DNA from: Halorubrum sodomense
GTDB taxonomy: Archaea > Halobacteriota > Halobacteria > Halobacteriales > Haloferacaceae
DNA length: 64,000 nt
Direction of reading: 5' to 3'
Assembly: GCF_900111935.1 (NCBI RefSeq)
Contig: NZ_FOYN01000003.1
Span: 221,973-285,972 of the forward strand
Shown here piece after piece: positions 19,783 to 28,717 of this stretch. The notes under the pieces were generated by a model, which worked only from the letters and a program-made list of their open reading frames with translations, ran no database searches and was not told where the DNA came from. Position 1 is the first letter of the stretch, and the number at the start of each line of letters is the position of its first letter. The translations under genes and the position numbers were made by a program.

Positions 19783-20952
19783 ATGTCAACTCAAGTTGCG
19801 ATTTGTCTGACTAGCAGAGGAAATTATGCCCGAACAGGTACGCTTCTTCATGCGTTGGATGATGATCCAGACACCGAATTAGACATCATCGTTGCCGGCG
19901 CATCGATGATCAGAAAATATGGTACTCTATCTGAATTATTGCGTGAGGATGGGCTAGAGATAGAACGTGAGCTATACAACGTGTTGGAGGGGGGTACACC
20001 TGTTGCTTCTGCAAAAACAACGGGTCTTGGAATGATCGAATTTACTTCCGTGCTTAATGAACTTGACCCGGATGGAGTAATTACCATTGCGGATCGATAT
20101 GAAACGATGTCTGTTACTCTCGCTGCGTCGTATTTGAACATTCCAGTTATTCATACACAAGGTGGCGAAATCACTGGTTCCATTGATGAAAAGGTACGCC
20201 ACGCGACGACGAAGATGGCAGACTACCATTTTGTATCTACAGAAAAAAGTCTAGATGTTGTCAAAGGGCTGGGTGAAGAGGGTGATCGCGTGTTCCTCAC
20301 TGGTTGTCCCTCAATCGACCTTGTCGAAGACATCGATCAAAACGGGAATGATCAATACGATCCACAGGAGGACTACGCAGGCGTAGGGGCCCAGATCGAC
20401 ATTGATGAAGATTATCTCGTTGTCCAGTACCATCCAGTCGCAACAGAGTATATGAGCGAATATGACCGAACGTGGGAACTAATCAACGCTGTGGATGATC
20501 TCAACGTACAAGCATTTTGGTTCTGGCCCAACATGGATGCTGGTACGAACCAGGTCTCAAAAGCGATTCGTGAATACCGAGATCAGCGCTCACCAGACGA
20601 CGTCCGGTTCTATATCAATATGCACCCAGATGATTACTTGACGCTCGTGAGCAATTCAGCATGTATGGTAGGGAACTCAAGCGTTGGGATCAGGGAATGC
20701 TCATATTTGGGTAAGCCGACGGTGAATATTGGAAACCGCCAGCAGATGCGCGAGCGCGGACCCAATGTACTTGACGTTAAATGTGAAACAGAGGACATTA
20801 AAGACGGAATAAATCAACAACTCTCTGCGGGGTCGTTTGAACGATCTACCCTTTATGGAAACGGAAACGCAGGCGAAAAGATGAAACAAATCATTCGCCA
20901 AACCGATTTAACGATGAAACAGCCGATGAAACCAGAACAGTTGGATCTGTAG
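19783..20952 (+). CDS. neuC: Hydrolysing UDP/GDP-N-acetylhexosamine 2-epimerase (NeuC/LegG-like)
   Basis: A 389-residue GT-B-like epimerase. Visible motifs are CLTSRGNYARTGTLLHAL at the N-terminus, DGVITIADRYETMSVTLAASYLNIPVIHTQGGEITGSIDE, RHATTKMADYHFVST, and the late VGNSSVGIRECSYLGKPTVNIGNRQ. These are hallmarks of hydrolysing 2-epimerases that release ManNAc or its 4-acetamido-4,6-dideoxy analogue. It is the first gene of a tight three-gene set with the CMP-transferase and synthase. A TATA-like GTATTTAGG lies about 30 bases before the ATG at 19783, so the ATG at 19762 is less likely. AT-rich composition suggests transfer from elsewhere. Confidence 0.85.
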   Translation: MSTQVAICLTSRGNYARTGTLLHALDDDPDTELDIIVAGASMIRKYGTLSELLREDGLEIERELYNVLEGGTPVASAKTTGLGMIEFTSVLNELDPDGVITIADRYETMSVTLAASYLNIPVIHTQGGEITGSIDEKVRHATTKMADYHFVSTEKSLDVVKGLGEEGDRVFLTGCPSIDLVEDIDQNGNDQYDPQEDYAGVGAQIDIDEDYLVVQYHPVATEYMSEYDRTWELINAVDDLNVQAFWFWPNMDAGTNQVSKAIREYRDQRSPDDVRFYINMHPDDYLTLVSNSACMVGNSSVGIRECSYLGKPTVNIGNRQQMRERGPNVLDVKCETEDIKDGINQQLSAGSFERSTLYGNGNAGEKMKQIIRQTDLTMKQPMKPEQLDL

Positions 20953-20953
20953 A

Positions 20954-21649
20954 ATGAGTGATAGAACGTATGCAGCCCTTATTCCTGCGAGGGGAGGATC
21001 AAAAGGGATTAAAAAGAAAAATATTGTCGACGTTGCTGGAAAACCACTCATAGCACATTCCATTGAGGCGGCTCAACAGTCAGATACGATTGACGATGTT
21101 GTCGTCAGTACGGACAGTCAGGAGATCGCTGACGTTGCAGCGGAGTGGGGAGCTTCCGTCCCATATCTCCGTCCGGACAAACTTGCGACTGATGAAGCAC
21201 CAACTGAACCTGTTATAACACATGCGTTAGAACATGAGTCTGCCGATGAGTGGACGCATGTTGTCCTGCTTCAGCCGACTTCACCACTCCGAACAGGGAA
21301 TGATATTGAAAATGCAATTGCCACTTTCGAACAGTCTAGTGGCACCTCGTTAGTCTCTGTTTTCGAGGACCACAGTTATCGGTGGGAGGAGACTTCCAAC
21401 GGAGCTATTCGAAAAAATTATCAGGGAGATCGAAAGCGCCGGCAGGATAAATCTCCTGAGTATGTAGAAAATGGAGCTATATACATCACAAAGTGCTCAG
21501 AGTTCCTGAAAACAGGAGATATTCAAGCTGGAAAAACCATTTTATACACGATGCCCCAGAAGCGGTCTGTTGACGTTGATACCCACTTCGACCTGTGGCT
21601 GGTAAGGAAACTTATTCATCGCCTCAACGGTCAAAATGACACAGGATGA
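20954..21649 (+). CDS. neuA: CMP-nonulosonate (acylneuraminate) cytidylyltransferase
   Basis: A 231-residue enzyme with the CMP-sialate synthetase signature LIPARGGSKGIKKKNI, the catalytic LLQPTSPLR, YVENGAIYI and a C-terminal SVDVDTHFDLWLVRKL. It activates sialic, legionaminic or related acids with CTP. The gene begins one base after the stop of the epimerase gene, and its own stop overlaps the next start in ATGA, so the three genes are translationally coupled. In bacteria LegF, NeuA and PseF cannot be told apart by eye. Confidence 0.9.
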   Translation: MSDRTYAALIPARGGSKGIKKKNIVDVAGKPLIAHSIEAAQQSDTIDDVVVSTDSQEIADVAAEWGASVPYLRPDKLATDEAPTEPVITHALEHESADEWTHVVLLQPTSPLRTGNDIENAIATFEQSSGTSLVSVFEDHSYRWEETSNGAIRKNYQGDRKRRQDKSPEYVENGAIYITKCSEFLKTGDIQAGKTILYTMPQKRSVDVDTHFDLWLVRKLIHRLNGQNDTG

Positions 21650-22668
21650 GTGACTCCAACTCAATCGAACGAATTTTTGCTGATTCAACTGACCCATATA
21701 TTATCGCAGAGGCGGGAGTGAACTACCTCGGACGGATCGATCTTGCGAAAGTATTTATTGAGGAGGCAGCAGCAGCAGGTGCGGATGCGATCAAATTCCA
21801 GACTCACATCCCCGAAGCTGAGATGTCGGCTTCGGGAATGGAAAGTCTGGACATGGGAGACCTCTACGAGCGAATGTCTGAACAGGAATTGAGCATTGAA
21901 GATCATAGAACGTTACAGCAATATTGCCAAAGTAAGGGGATTGATTTTCTGTCAACCCCATTCTCAGCGGAGGCTGTAAAGCTCCTCAAGCAAATAGATG
22001 TGCCGGCTTATAAAATTGGATCCGGCGAAGTAACAAACTATCACATCCTTAGAACTGCGGCAGAAACCGGGAAACCGCTTCTTGTCTCGACAGGCATGCA
22101 TCCCATGTCTGCCATTGAAGACGCGGCAGAGTTCATTAGTCAGTACACTGATCGTGTTGCGTTCTTCTATTGTGTATCTGAATATCCTACACCCGTAGAG
22201 AACGTTAATTTGGGAGCGTTACAGGAAATGAAAGAAGCATTAGACGCACCAATCGGCTTTTCAGACCATACTCAGGGAATTGAGGCGTCAGTAATTGCCC
22301 TTGCCCAAGGGGCAGATCTTATTGAAAAACACTTTACGATCGATCGCCGTTTGCCCGGCGGAGATCAAGAGGTGTCAATCGAACCAGATGAGTTGGAGGA
22401 ACTTGTCGAATACGCCGATGTTGTAGCTAAGACACGTGGGGACCGCGTCCCACCGACCGAAACGGAAGTGGAGATCGCTGAATGGGCAAGACACAGTATT
22501 GTTTCAAAAACCGCTATTCCACAGGGCACTGAACTAACGGAATCCAATATAACAACGAAGCGGCCAGGTACTGGGATCCCTTCTTCTGAATTTTATAACG
22601 TCCTTGGCGAGACAACTTCAACGCGGATTGAAGCGGATTGCGTTATCGATTGGACTGATCTTGTATAA
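21646..22668 (+). CDS. neuB: N-acetylneuraminate / legionaminate synthase (NeuB family)
   Basis: A 340-residue synthase that condenses phosphoenolpyruvate with an N-acyl hexosamine. The TIM-barrel part has YIIAEAGVNYLGRIDLAKVFIEEAAAAGADAIKFQTH, DFLSTPFSAEAVKLL, AYKIGSGEVTNY, ISFSDH-type IGFSDHTQGIEA and IEKHFTIDRRLPGGDQ. The C-terminal SAF (antifreeze-like) domain (ARHSIVSKTAIPQGTELTESNITTKRPGTGI) is present, so the protein is complete. It is the last gene of the epimerase-cytidylyltransferase-synthase operon. Synthesis of legionaminic acid has been reported in Halorubrum sp. PV6, which makes this product plausible, but the exact nonulosonic acid is not decided by sequence. Confidence 0.92.
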   Translation: MSDSNSIERIFADSTDPYIIAEAGVNYLGRIDLAKVFIEEAAAAGADAIKFQTHIPEAEMSASGMESLDMGDLYERMSEQELSIEDHRTLQQYCQSKGIDFLSTPFSAEAVKLLKQIDVPAYKIGSGEVTNYHILRTAAETGKPLLVSTGMHPMSAIEDAAEFISQYTDRVAFFYCVSEYPTPVENVNLGALQEMKEALDAPIGFSDHTQGIEASVIALAQGADLIEKHFTIDRRLPGGDQEVSIEPDELEELVEYADVVAKTRGDRVPPTETEVEIAEWARHSIVSKTAIPQGTELTESNITTKRPGTGIPSSEFYNVLGETTSTRIEADCVIDWTDLV

Positions 22669-22691
22669 ATTAAGAACCAACAACATACACC

Positions 22692-23603
22692 TTATTTTTC
22701 ACCGACGTAGCCAAGGTCAGCAAGGCGTTGTTCCACATCATCTGTAGACTGTTGTGTGTCCCATTTCTTGGGCGAGTATTCATTGGAATCATCACAGTGG
22801 TACACGTCCCACGGGACTCGACGGACCTCCGGAATTGGGGTGCCAACTGGATGGCCCCAGATGCCGTACTCTCCTAGCGCATTTCCGTGATCTGCTGTGA
22901 TCGCAACTGTTCCATCAATATTCTCTAGTAGTAGTTCAACATAATCAAATACATATCGTAAATTGTTCCAATATGCTTTCCGAATTTTCTCTATATCCGT
23001 TATTTCGCCTAGTTTAATGTTTGTCCAGATATCATCGTTCGTGTCTTGGTTCACTCCTCCAAAGGCTGAACGGTCGATATATCCGATGGTATCTTCTTCG
23101 GCGATAAACGGATAGTGCGGTTGCATGTAGTGAAGAATAATGCGATCATGTGCCTGTTCCCGGGCAACACTAATTCCACGGTCCGTAATTGGTTCCGCAG
23201 GCACTGTTCCTAACTCATTATCCCATCCGTATTGCCAAACTTCGTCGAGCAACGCAAACTCTGAAGCACGATATTCTCGAGAAAACGGATTCCCTGTAAT
23301 ATATGCTGTATCTGAATTATCCCTGGACCTAAAAGTATTTGCGAGCCACTCAGGGGATGCTCCGCCAACAGACCAAATCGAATCACACTCGCCCACAACC
23401 TCTTGGTACATGTCGACCCGGCAAGCGTCTAAGACAACGAGAACGTCCCACTCTCGGTTGTACACGGACTCTCCGGAAGTGAACGGGGAGGCCGCTCTTG
23501 AAATAACGTTATGAGTAAGATCCAACCCGATTTGTGGGATTGCTCGAACACCAGCTCGAGTGTACCAATTCTGCGACTTCTTGACGAAATCGGATAAAGA
23601 CAT
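22692..23603 (-). CDS. Alkaline phosphatase/sulfatase-superfamily protein
   Basis: A 303-residue protein with DVLVVLDACRVDMYQEVVGECDSIWSVGGASPEWL near the N-terminus, RIILHYMQPHYPFI in the middle, and TVAITADHGNALGEYGIWGHPVGTPIPEVRRVPW toward the end, which is the metal-binding C-terminal pattern of the superfamily. The sulfatase formylglycine motif (C-x-P-x-R) is absent; the protein reads ACRVD. Many haloarchaeal glycosylation clusters carry such genes. It could be a phosphodiesterase or phospho-/sulfo-transferase acting on the glycan, but no substrate can be assigned. No signal peptide is clear. Confidence 0.65.
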   Translation of the reverse strand: MSLSDFVKKSQNWYTRAGVRAIPQIGLDLTHNVISRAASPFTSGESVYNREWDVLVVLDACRVDMYQEVVGECDSIWSVGGASPEWLANTFRSRDNSDTAYITGNPFSREYRASEFALLDEVWQYGWDNELGTVPAEPITDRGISVAREQAHDRIILHYMQPHYPFIAEEDTIGYIDRSAFGGVNQDTNDDIWTNIKLGEITDIEKIRKAYWNNLRYVFDYVELLLENIDGTVAITADHGNALGEYGIWGHPVGTPIPEVRRVPWDVYHCDDSNEYSPKKWDTQQSTDDVEQRLADLGYVGEK

Positions 23604-23675
23604 TCGTAGCCGGAACTTGGTAGAACACTCAGAGTTATAACCTCATGGTTAATATGACACACCACACATTGTAAA

Positions 23676-24653
23676 ATGCCAGAGATTAGTGTCATCCTTC
23701 CCACGTATAATGAAGCAGATGTTATACAGGATGCTTTAGATGGGCTTGTAGACCAGACCTTTTGTGACTTTGAAGTAGTGGTCGTGGACGATGGATCTAC
23801 TGACGGTACTGTTGATATTGTTACTTCAGAAGATCGGCTTGATATCACATTAGTTGAAAGGAACAAATCTGGACTCCCGTCTGCTTTGAACCGTGGTATT
23901 CGTGAGGCAGACGGAGAGTATATTGCTCGTCAAGACGCAGATGATCGATCACATCCGAAGCGTTTCGAGCGACAAATTGAGTTCCTAAGGGAGAACAAAT
24001 CTACAGCTCTTTTAGGTACGGGCGCAATATTGGAGTACGCTGATGGACGACGTTCTCGGCGCCACGTATTAGAGTCCGTAACTCGCGATCAATTACTGAC
24101 CGGGAATCGGTTTATCCACGGTTCTGTCCTTATGCGACGACGTGTCGTAGAGCGTGTTGGTGGATATGATGAGGATTTTCAATATACTGAAGATTACGAT
24201 CTCTGGTTACGAATTGTTGAGAATCATTCTACTAAGAATATCAATGAGCCACTTTACAGGCTCAGAATGAGAGATTCAAGTATCTATGGATCGGCTCTTA
24301 AGGAAGTGCTACTTTACGGTCAATTTGCCCGCTTACGCGCGACTGGGAAGGTAACTGAGCAACAACAATCTGGATTCAATGGTGGAGATATGGACCGGTT
24401 GTATCAACAGTTATCAAAACAACAGAAACGTGACATTCACACGAGCTTATTACTTGAGCATATTAGATATGGTAACAACGGTGCCGCTCAGGCAGAAGCA
24501 AAGAAGGCAATAAAATTGGGTATTTCAGCAACAACACTGCTGCTATTGATTATAACATATACACCCAGATCTGCCCAACGGTTTGTACTGTTAATTGGCA
24601 GATTTATCAAGAACAGCTGGGTGATGTATCAGAATTTCACGGGTACCGGATAA
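23676..24653 (+). CDS. GT2 family glycosyltransferase
   Basis: A 325-residue GT-A enzyme: ISVILPTYNEADVIQDALDGLVDQTFCDFEVVVVDDGSTDGT, then LPSALNRGIREADGEYIARQDADDRSHPKRFERQIEF with a DADD metal motif, FIHGSVLMRRRVVERVGGYDEDFQYTEDYDLWLRI. The C-terminus has one or two hydrophobic helices (ATTLLLLIITYTPRSA) that may bind it to the membrane. It is divergent from the sulfatase-superfamily gene with 72 bases between. It probably adds a sugar to the same glycan; donor and acceptor are unknown. Confidence 0.85.
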   Translation: MPEISVILPTYNEADVIQDALDGLVDQTFCDFEVVVVDDGSTDGTVDIVTSEDRLDITLVERNKSGLPSALNRGIREADGEYIARQDADDRSHPKRFERQIEFLRENKSTALLGTGAILEYADGRRSRRHVLESVTRDQLLTGNRFIHGSVLMRRRVVERVGGYDEDFQYTEDYDLWLRIVENHSTKNINEPLYRLRMRDSSIYGSALKEVLLYGQFARLRATGKVTEQQQSGFNGGDMDRLYQQLSKQQKRDIHTSLLLEHIRYGNNGAAQAEAKKAIKLGISATTLLLLIITYTPRSAQRFVLLIGRFIKNSWVMYQNFTGTG

Positions 24654-24766
24654 CATATTCAAGTTGAGCGAATGTTTAGCTTGTTCTTTCACTAATACTT
24701 AATCACAAAATTCCTTCCACATCATCCGTTTCACTTTGTACGACGCTAAGACACCAATCTGAACCC

Positions 24767-25075
24767 ATGGGACTAAATGGACCGGTTAGAGCAGTTCCGT
24801 TGTATATGATTCTGAGTAAAATATCATACGTGGCTTCCGAAATAGCAGAGAATTATGATCGGAGCATGTGGTGGAGAAATCGGTTCACTGCGCGGGTTAT
24901 TGCTCCGATACATCAGAAATTCATTTCGGATTCTAACCGAGATCGAGGTATGGACAGGGAATGTGATAACCCCATTATCCCCAACGAGATGTCACGGACC
25001 ATAGCAGTACCGAAATGTAGCATGAGGCGACAAAAAAAGTGGAAAACTCGCTGCTTGGGATATCGAGACGAATGA
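24767..25075 (+). pseudogene. Possible decayed N-terminal fragment of a sulfatase-superfamily gene
   Basis: An ORF of 102 codons with YDRSMWWRNRFTARVIAPIHQKF and then RGMDRECDNPIIPNEMSRTIA. The first part resembles the basic-aromatic leaders of haloarchaeal sulfatase-like proteins, and the CDNPIIPNE stretch looks like a mutated WDNLIILDACR motif. After that the translation becomes basic and loses any pattern. A decayed gene explains this better than a working one. Bases 24654-24766 and 25076-25101 contain nothing else I can support. A genuine small protein remains possible. Confidence 0.3.
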
Positions 25076-25101
25076 CGAAGATTTGTCTACCGCGGGACTA
25101 T

Positions 25102-26532
25102 TTAGGATAGTCGAGGCGGAAGATTCGACTGTATAACCCGTTGGAAATTTGTTGATATTGTGAACAGAGTGAGGAAGTATATCCCGGCTCCCACTGATAT
25201 AATAAATAGAACTACTAGAATATTTTGCACGCTAATAGTCGATGACTCGATTAGGTGTCGGAGCAAATACACGCAGATTCCCATAACACCGGCTGCGAAA
25301 ATTTGTTCTCCGATTGCTTTCCATGGGGTGATGAAACTGAGTTGATTCTGAAGTGTTCGATACGCCAACACCACTCCAAGAGCGGTTGATATGACACTGG
25401 CAATTGCCGCACCGACCCATCCAATCCAGATGATAAGAATAAGATTACCCATTGTATTAGTGAGAATAAACACGAGATTGACCCGGAACGAGAGGTCAGG
25501 GCGGTCGATGGCACTCAGTCCACTAAGAAGTTGACGTTGATAGCCGTGGAGGAGACAGGCGAGGACTAAGAAGCCGAAAACAGAAACGCCTTGTACAAAT
25601 TCTTGCCCGTAAACTTGTAAGATTCTGTCACCGAGGACAATGGCACCGACGAAACCTGGAATAATGAGTAGTCCACCAAACGAGAGCCCATCGGTAAGGT
25701 ATGCTGTAACTTGCTGCCGATCTCCCTTCGCATCTGATCGGCTAATCTCTGGAAATAAGGCTGATCGAACAGCACCACCAAAGATTGTGAGAAATGTTGC
25801 TAAACTCCAAACGACTGAATAAATTCCAACCAGCGTGGGAGGGGAAAACACCCCGAGGAGTAATATGTCTACATTACGAAAGGATCGAGATTCCAGTGCC
25901 CCAAGCCAAGAGTACTTTGCGTAGTCATAGAGGCGTTCGAAATGGGAGCGGTTCGGCAGAGTGGGTGAAGTGGAAATATACAATACCCCTACGATACTGG
26001 CTAATATCCAACCGGCTGCTTGGCCGATAAACATGCCTGACAGTTCGAAACCGACAATTACTAGTCCAATTTGGACAGCAGCCCGGGATCCGGCTTGAAA
26101 TGGCTCAAGAATACCGGAGATATGAACCATTTGGTTACCTTCAAGCAGAGATATGATCAATGAATTCAGGAGCTTAGCACACAAAAGTAGAACGACGAAG
26201 ACTGTAACTGGGCGTCCAACGTATGATTCTACGAACCCATCAAGGAGAAGCACTGCTACTGAAATCACCACAGCAAACAGGATTATTGTAATCGTTCCCG
26301 CGGTGGCGTATTCTGAGATATCTTCACCTTCGCTAATCCGTTTTCTGACCGCGCTAGAGACGCCGAGATCGCCAGTGAGTTTGAGCCAGGAAACAAGAGC
26401 AATTGTAGTTGCAAAGTACCCGATGACCTCTGCCCCAAGTTCACGTGCAAAATACAACGTCGCGATGAACCCGAGTGCTGAACTCAGCAACTTCGATACG
26501 AAAACAATAATAGAGGTTTGTCCGATTCTCAT
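25102..26532 (-). CDS. Oligosaccharide flippase (Wzx / AglR-like)
   Basis: A 476-residue membrane protein of the MATE/MOP superfamily with about 12-14 hydrophobic segments. The N-terminus SIIVFVSKLLSSALGFIATLYFARELGAEVIGYFA is the typical opening of polysaccharide flippases, and SRSFRNVDILLLGVFSPPTLVGIYSVVWSLA matches the mid-protein pattern. Haloferax AglR has been linked to flipping of dolichyl-phosphate mannose. Here it would move the lipid-linked glycan across the membrane before AglB acts. It lies inside the AT-rich island. The 160 bases upstream of its start (26533-26693) hold no other gene. Confidence 0.85.
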   Translation of the reverse strand: MRIGQTSIIVFVSKLLSSALGFIATLYFARELGAEVIGYFATTIALVSWLKLTGDLGVSSAVRKRISEGEDISEYATAGTITIILFAVVISVAVLLLDGFVESYVGRPVTVFVVLLLCAKLLNSLIISLLEGNQMVHISGILEPFQAGSRAAVQIGLVIVGFELSGMFIGQAAGWILASIVGVLYISTSPTLPNRSHFERLYDYAKYSWLGALESRSFRNVDILLLGVFSPPTLVGIYSVVWSLATFLTIFGGAVRSALFPEISRSDAKGDRQQVTAYLTDGLSFGGLLIIPGFVGAIVLGDRILQVYGQEFVQGVSVFGFLVLACLLHGYQRQLLSGLSAIDRPDLSFRVNLVFILTNTMGNLILIIWIGWVGAAIASVISTALGVVLAYRTLQNQLSFITPWKAIGEQIFAAGVMGICVYLLRHLIESSTISVQNILVVLFIISVGAGIYFLTLFTISTNFQRVIQSNLPPRLS

Positions 26533-26693
26533 ACCTGGGATAGATGTAGTGGGCGTTGTGTGATTATCTGGAATCCGTCAACATATAATTCCACTCACTA
26601 CGATCGGTGTTTCCGGAAAGGCAACGCTAGAAAGGCGAAACTACAGATCTACTCATTCTAACACTATCCAACTTATGAGCTTAATGACTTTGA

Positions 26694-27716
26694 CTACTTG
26701 ATGCTGTGGATTAGCAATTGCTGAACTGACTTATCTATATTCTCCTGTGGAACCCAGTTTAATCGATTTGACGCCGTAGAAATATCAACCTCAAACTTTT
26801 CGACCATCGTCTCACCACCCCGCGGATTCTCTACCAACTCTACATCAACGTTGATGCCACGCTCCTTTGACGCCACTTCCCGTACAGAGTCTGCAACCTC
26901 CATCACGCTCATATCCTCGTCACTCGCAATCTCGTACGTCTCCGTCCCAGTCTCTCCCCGCTCCAACTGCGCCACCAACCGCTCTGCGCTCCGCACGTAC
27001 GCCCGCGCCACGTCTTTCACGTGGACGAAGTTGCGCGCCTGCGTTCCGGGCTCGTACACCGTCAGCGTCTCGCCAGCAAGCGCCCGGTTCACGAAGAAGT
27101 TGATCACGGTCGGCTTCCCCACCTCCGTCCCGTCGACGACGTGCTCACCGTAAAGATTCGACTTCAGGAAGAGATGCGCCGGGAACGCGCCGTCCGCGAA
27201 CGCCTCGATCGACCGCTCGCCGAGCAGCTTCGTCCGTCCGTACCAGTTGAGCGGATCCCGCGGCTGGTCGGCTGTGATCGGGAACTCCTCTGGATCGCCC
27301 AACACAGCCATGCTGAACGGGAACGCGAGCGCGGCACCCGTCTTCCGACAGAACCACGCCACGTTGTTCGTCCCGGTGACGTTCACCTCGTACGCGAGGT
27401 CCGGATTCTCGTCGCAGTCGTCGACGCCGCTTATCGCCGCGAGGTGACACACCACGTCCGCGCCCGTAAGCGCGTCTTCCAGCCGGTCGCGGTTTCGGAT
27501 GTCGACGTGCTTGATGTCGACGTCGCCGATCGAATCCACCTGCCCGCGGTACTGGTTGTCGATCGCGATGAGCTCCCAGTCGGGATACGCCTCCTGGAAC
27601 TCCACGACCACGCGACTGCCGATGTAGCCGGCCGCGCCCGTGACCGCGATCGTCGGCGTCTCAATCGCTTTGCCGTTGCTCTCTTCGTCTATCTCGGTGT
27701 CTGTCGTCTCGGTCAT
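26694..27716 (-). CDS. NAD-dependent sugar epimerase/dehydratase (extended SDR)
   Basis: A 340-residue extended short-chain dehydrogenase: the nucleotide-binding GAAGYIGSRVV after a disordered leader of about 20 residues, VCHLAAISGVDDC, the catalytic YGRTK, and ARNFVHVKDVARAYV. The start ATG overlaps the stop of the upstream SDR gene in ATGA. The final ~65 codons are AT-rich while the rest is GC-rich, so the island boundary crosses this gene. It is third in an operon with the SQD1-like gene. Exact reaction unknown; 4-epimerase, 4,6-dehydratase or C5-epimerase are options. Confidence 0.8.
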   Translation of the reverse strand: MTETTDTEIDEESNGKAIETPTIAVTGAAGYIGSRVVVEFQEAYPDWELIAIDNQYRGQVDSIGDVDIKHVDIRNRDRLEDALTGADVVCHLAAISGVDDCDENPDLAYEVNVTGTNNVAWFCRKTGAALAFPFSMAVLGDPEEFPITADQPRDPLNWYGRTKLLGERSIEAFADGAFPAHLFLKSNLYGEHVVDGTEVGKPTVINFFVNRALAGETLTVYEPGTQARNFVHVKDVARAYVRSAERLVAQLERGETGTETYEIASDEDMSVMEVADSVREVASKERGINVDVELVENPRGGETMVEKFEVDISTASNRLNWVPQENIDKSVQQLLIHSIK

Positions 27717-28717
27717 GCTTGGGTCGCCTCCGTGCCGGTCAGTTCGCTCGCGATGTCGCGGATCCCCTCGCGCAGCGTCCACTCCGTCTCGAAGCCCGTC
27801 TCGGCCAAGCGGTCGAAGTTCACGTGATACGAGGGGCCGGGCTGTTCGTCCTCCAGGTACGTCACGTCCAGATCCCGATCAAGCTCCTCGCGGACGATCT
27901 CCGCGATCTCCGCGATCCGGTAGTTCCCCTCGTTCGAGCCGACGTTGTACACGCGCCGGGGCCACGCCTCAGGATCCAACGCAGCGTTGAGATACGCCCG
28001 CGCCGCGTCGCGCACGTGGATGAACGGCCGCCAGTTGGACCCGTCACCGTACACCGTCAGCGGGCGGTCGGTGAGCCCGCGAAAGACGAAGTGGTTCACC
28101 ACGAGGTTGAACCGGACGCCCGGCGACCAGCCGTAGTTCGTGCTCATCCGCAGCGCCGTCCCCTCGAAGTCGTACGCCTCGAGCGCCTCGTCCAGCAGGC
28201 GCTCGCAGGCCACCTTCGACTCGGCGTACGGATTCAGGGGGTTCTGCTCGGTCGTCTCGTCGATGTCGCGGCTCGCCGCGCGGCCGTAGTTGTTACACGA
28301 GGAGGCGACGACGACGCTGTCGACGTCGAACTTCCCCGCGGCCGTGAGCACGTTCTCGGTGCCGTCGCGGTTGACCGCGAACGTCTCCTCGCGCCGGTCG
28401 TGCGTCGACGCGGCGCCGGTGATCGCCGCGAGGTGGATCACGGCGTCGACGCCGCGGGTCGCGCTCTCGACGGCGCCGTAGTCGCGGACGTCACCCCGGC
28501 GGAAGTCGAGTCGGTCGCCGACGCAGCCGGCGAGGTGCGCGGGCGAGCCCGCCGCCAACGAGTCGAGGACGACGACCTCGCTCACGCGCGCGTCGTCGAG
28601 CAGCCGCGGGACGAGCGCGCTCCCGATGTACCCGCAGCCGCCGGTGACGAGGACGCACCGGCCGTCATCGCGAGCGGCGGCCTCGTGCCCACTCGCGTCG
28701 ACGCCCGACTCACTCAT
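27713..28717 (-). CDS. NAD-dependent sugar epimerase/dehydratase (extended SDR)
   Basis: A 334-residue extended SDR with VLVTGGCGYIGSALVPRLL, VIHLAAITGA, the SSCNNYG strand, catalytic YAESK and GDGSNWRPFIHVRDAARAY. The last motif is shared with many UDP/GDP-hexose epimerases and dehydratases. It sits between the SQD1-like gene (8-base overlap upstream) and the other SDR gene (4-base overlap downstream), so all three are one operon. It could be a GalE-type 4-epimerase. Substrate undecided. Confidence 0.82.
   Translation of the reverse strand: MSESGVDASGHEAAARDDGRCVLVTGGCGYIGSALVPRLLDDARVSEVVVLDSLAAGSPAHLAGCVGDRLDFRRGDVRDYGAVESATRGVDAVIHLAAITGAASTHDRREETFAVNRDGTENVLTAAGKFDVDSVVVASSCNNYGRAASRDIDETTEQNPLNPYAESKVACERLLDEALEAYDFEGTALRMSTNYGWSPGVRFNLVVNHFVFRGLTDRPLTVYGDGSNWRPFIHVRDAARAYLNAALDPEAWPRRVYNVGSNEGNYRIAEIAEIVREELDRDLDVTYLEDEQPGPSYHVNFDRLAETGFETEWTLREGIRDIASELTGTEATQA

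Noticed and set aside
19762..19783. Upstream ATG at 19762 as start of the 2-epimerase
   Set aside because: It lies only a few bases after the probable TATA box; the conserved N-terminus begins after the ATG at 19783.
22692..23603. Calling this gene a sulfatase
   Set aside because: The formylglycine motif C-x-P-x-R is missing, so only superfamily membership is supported.
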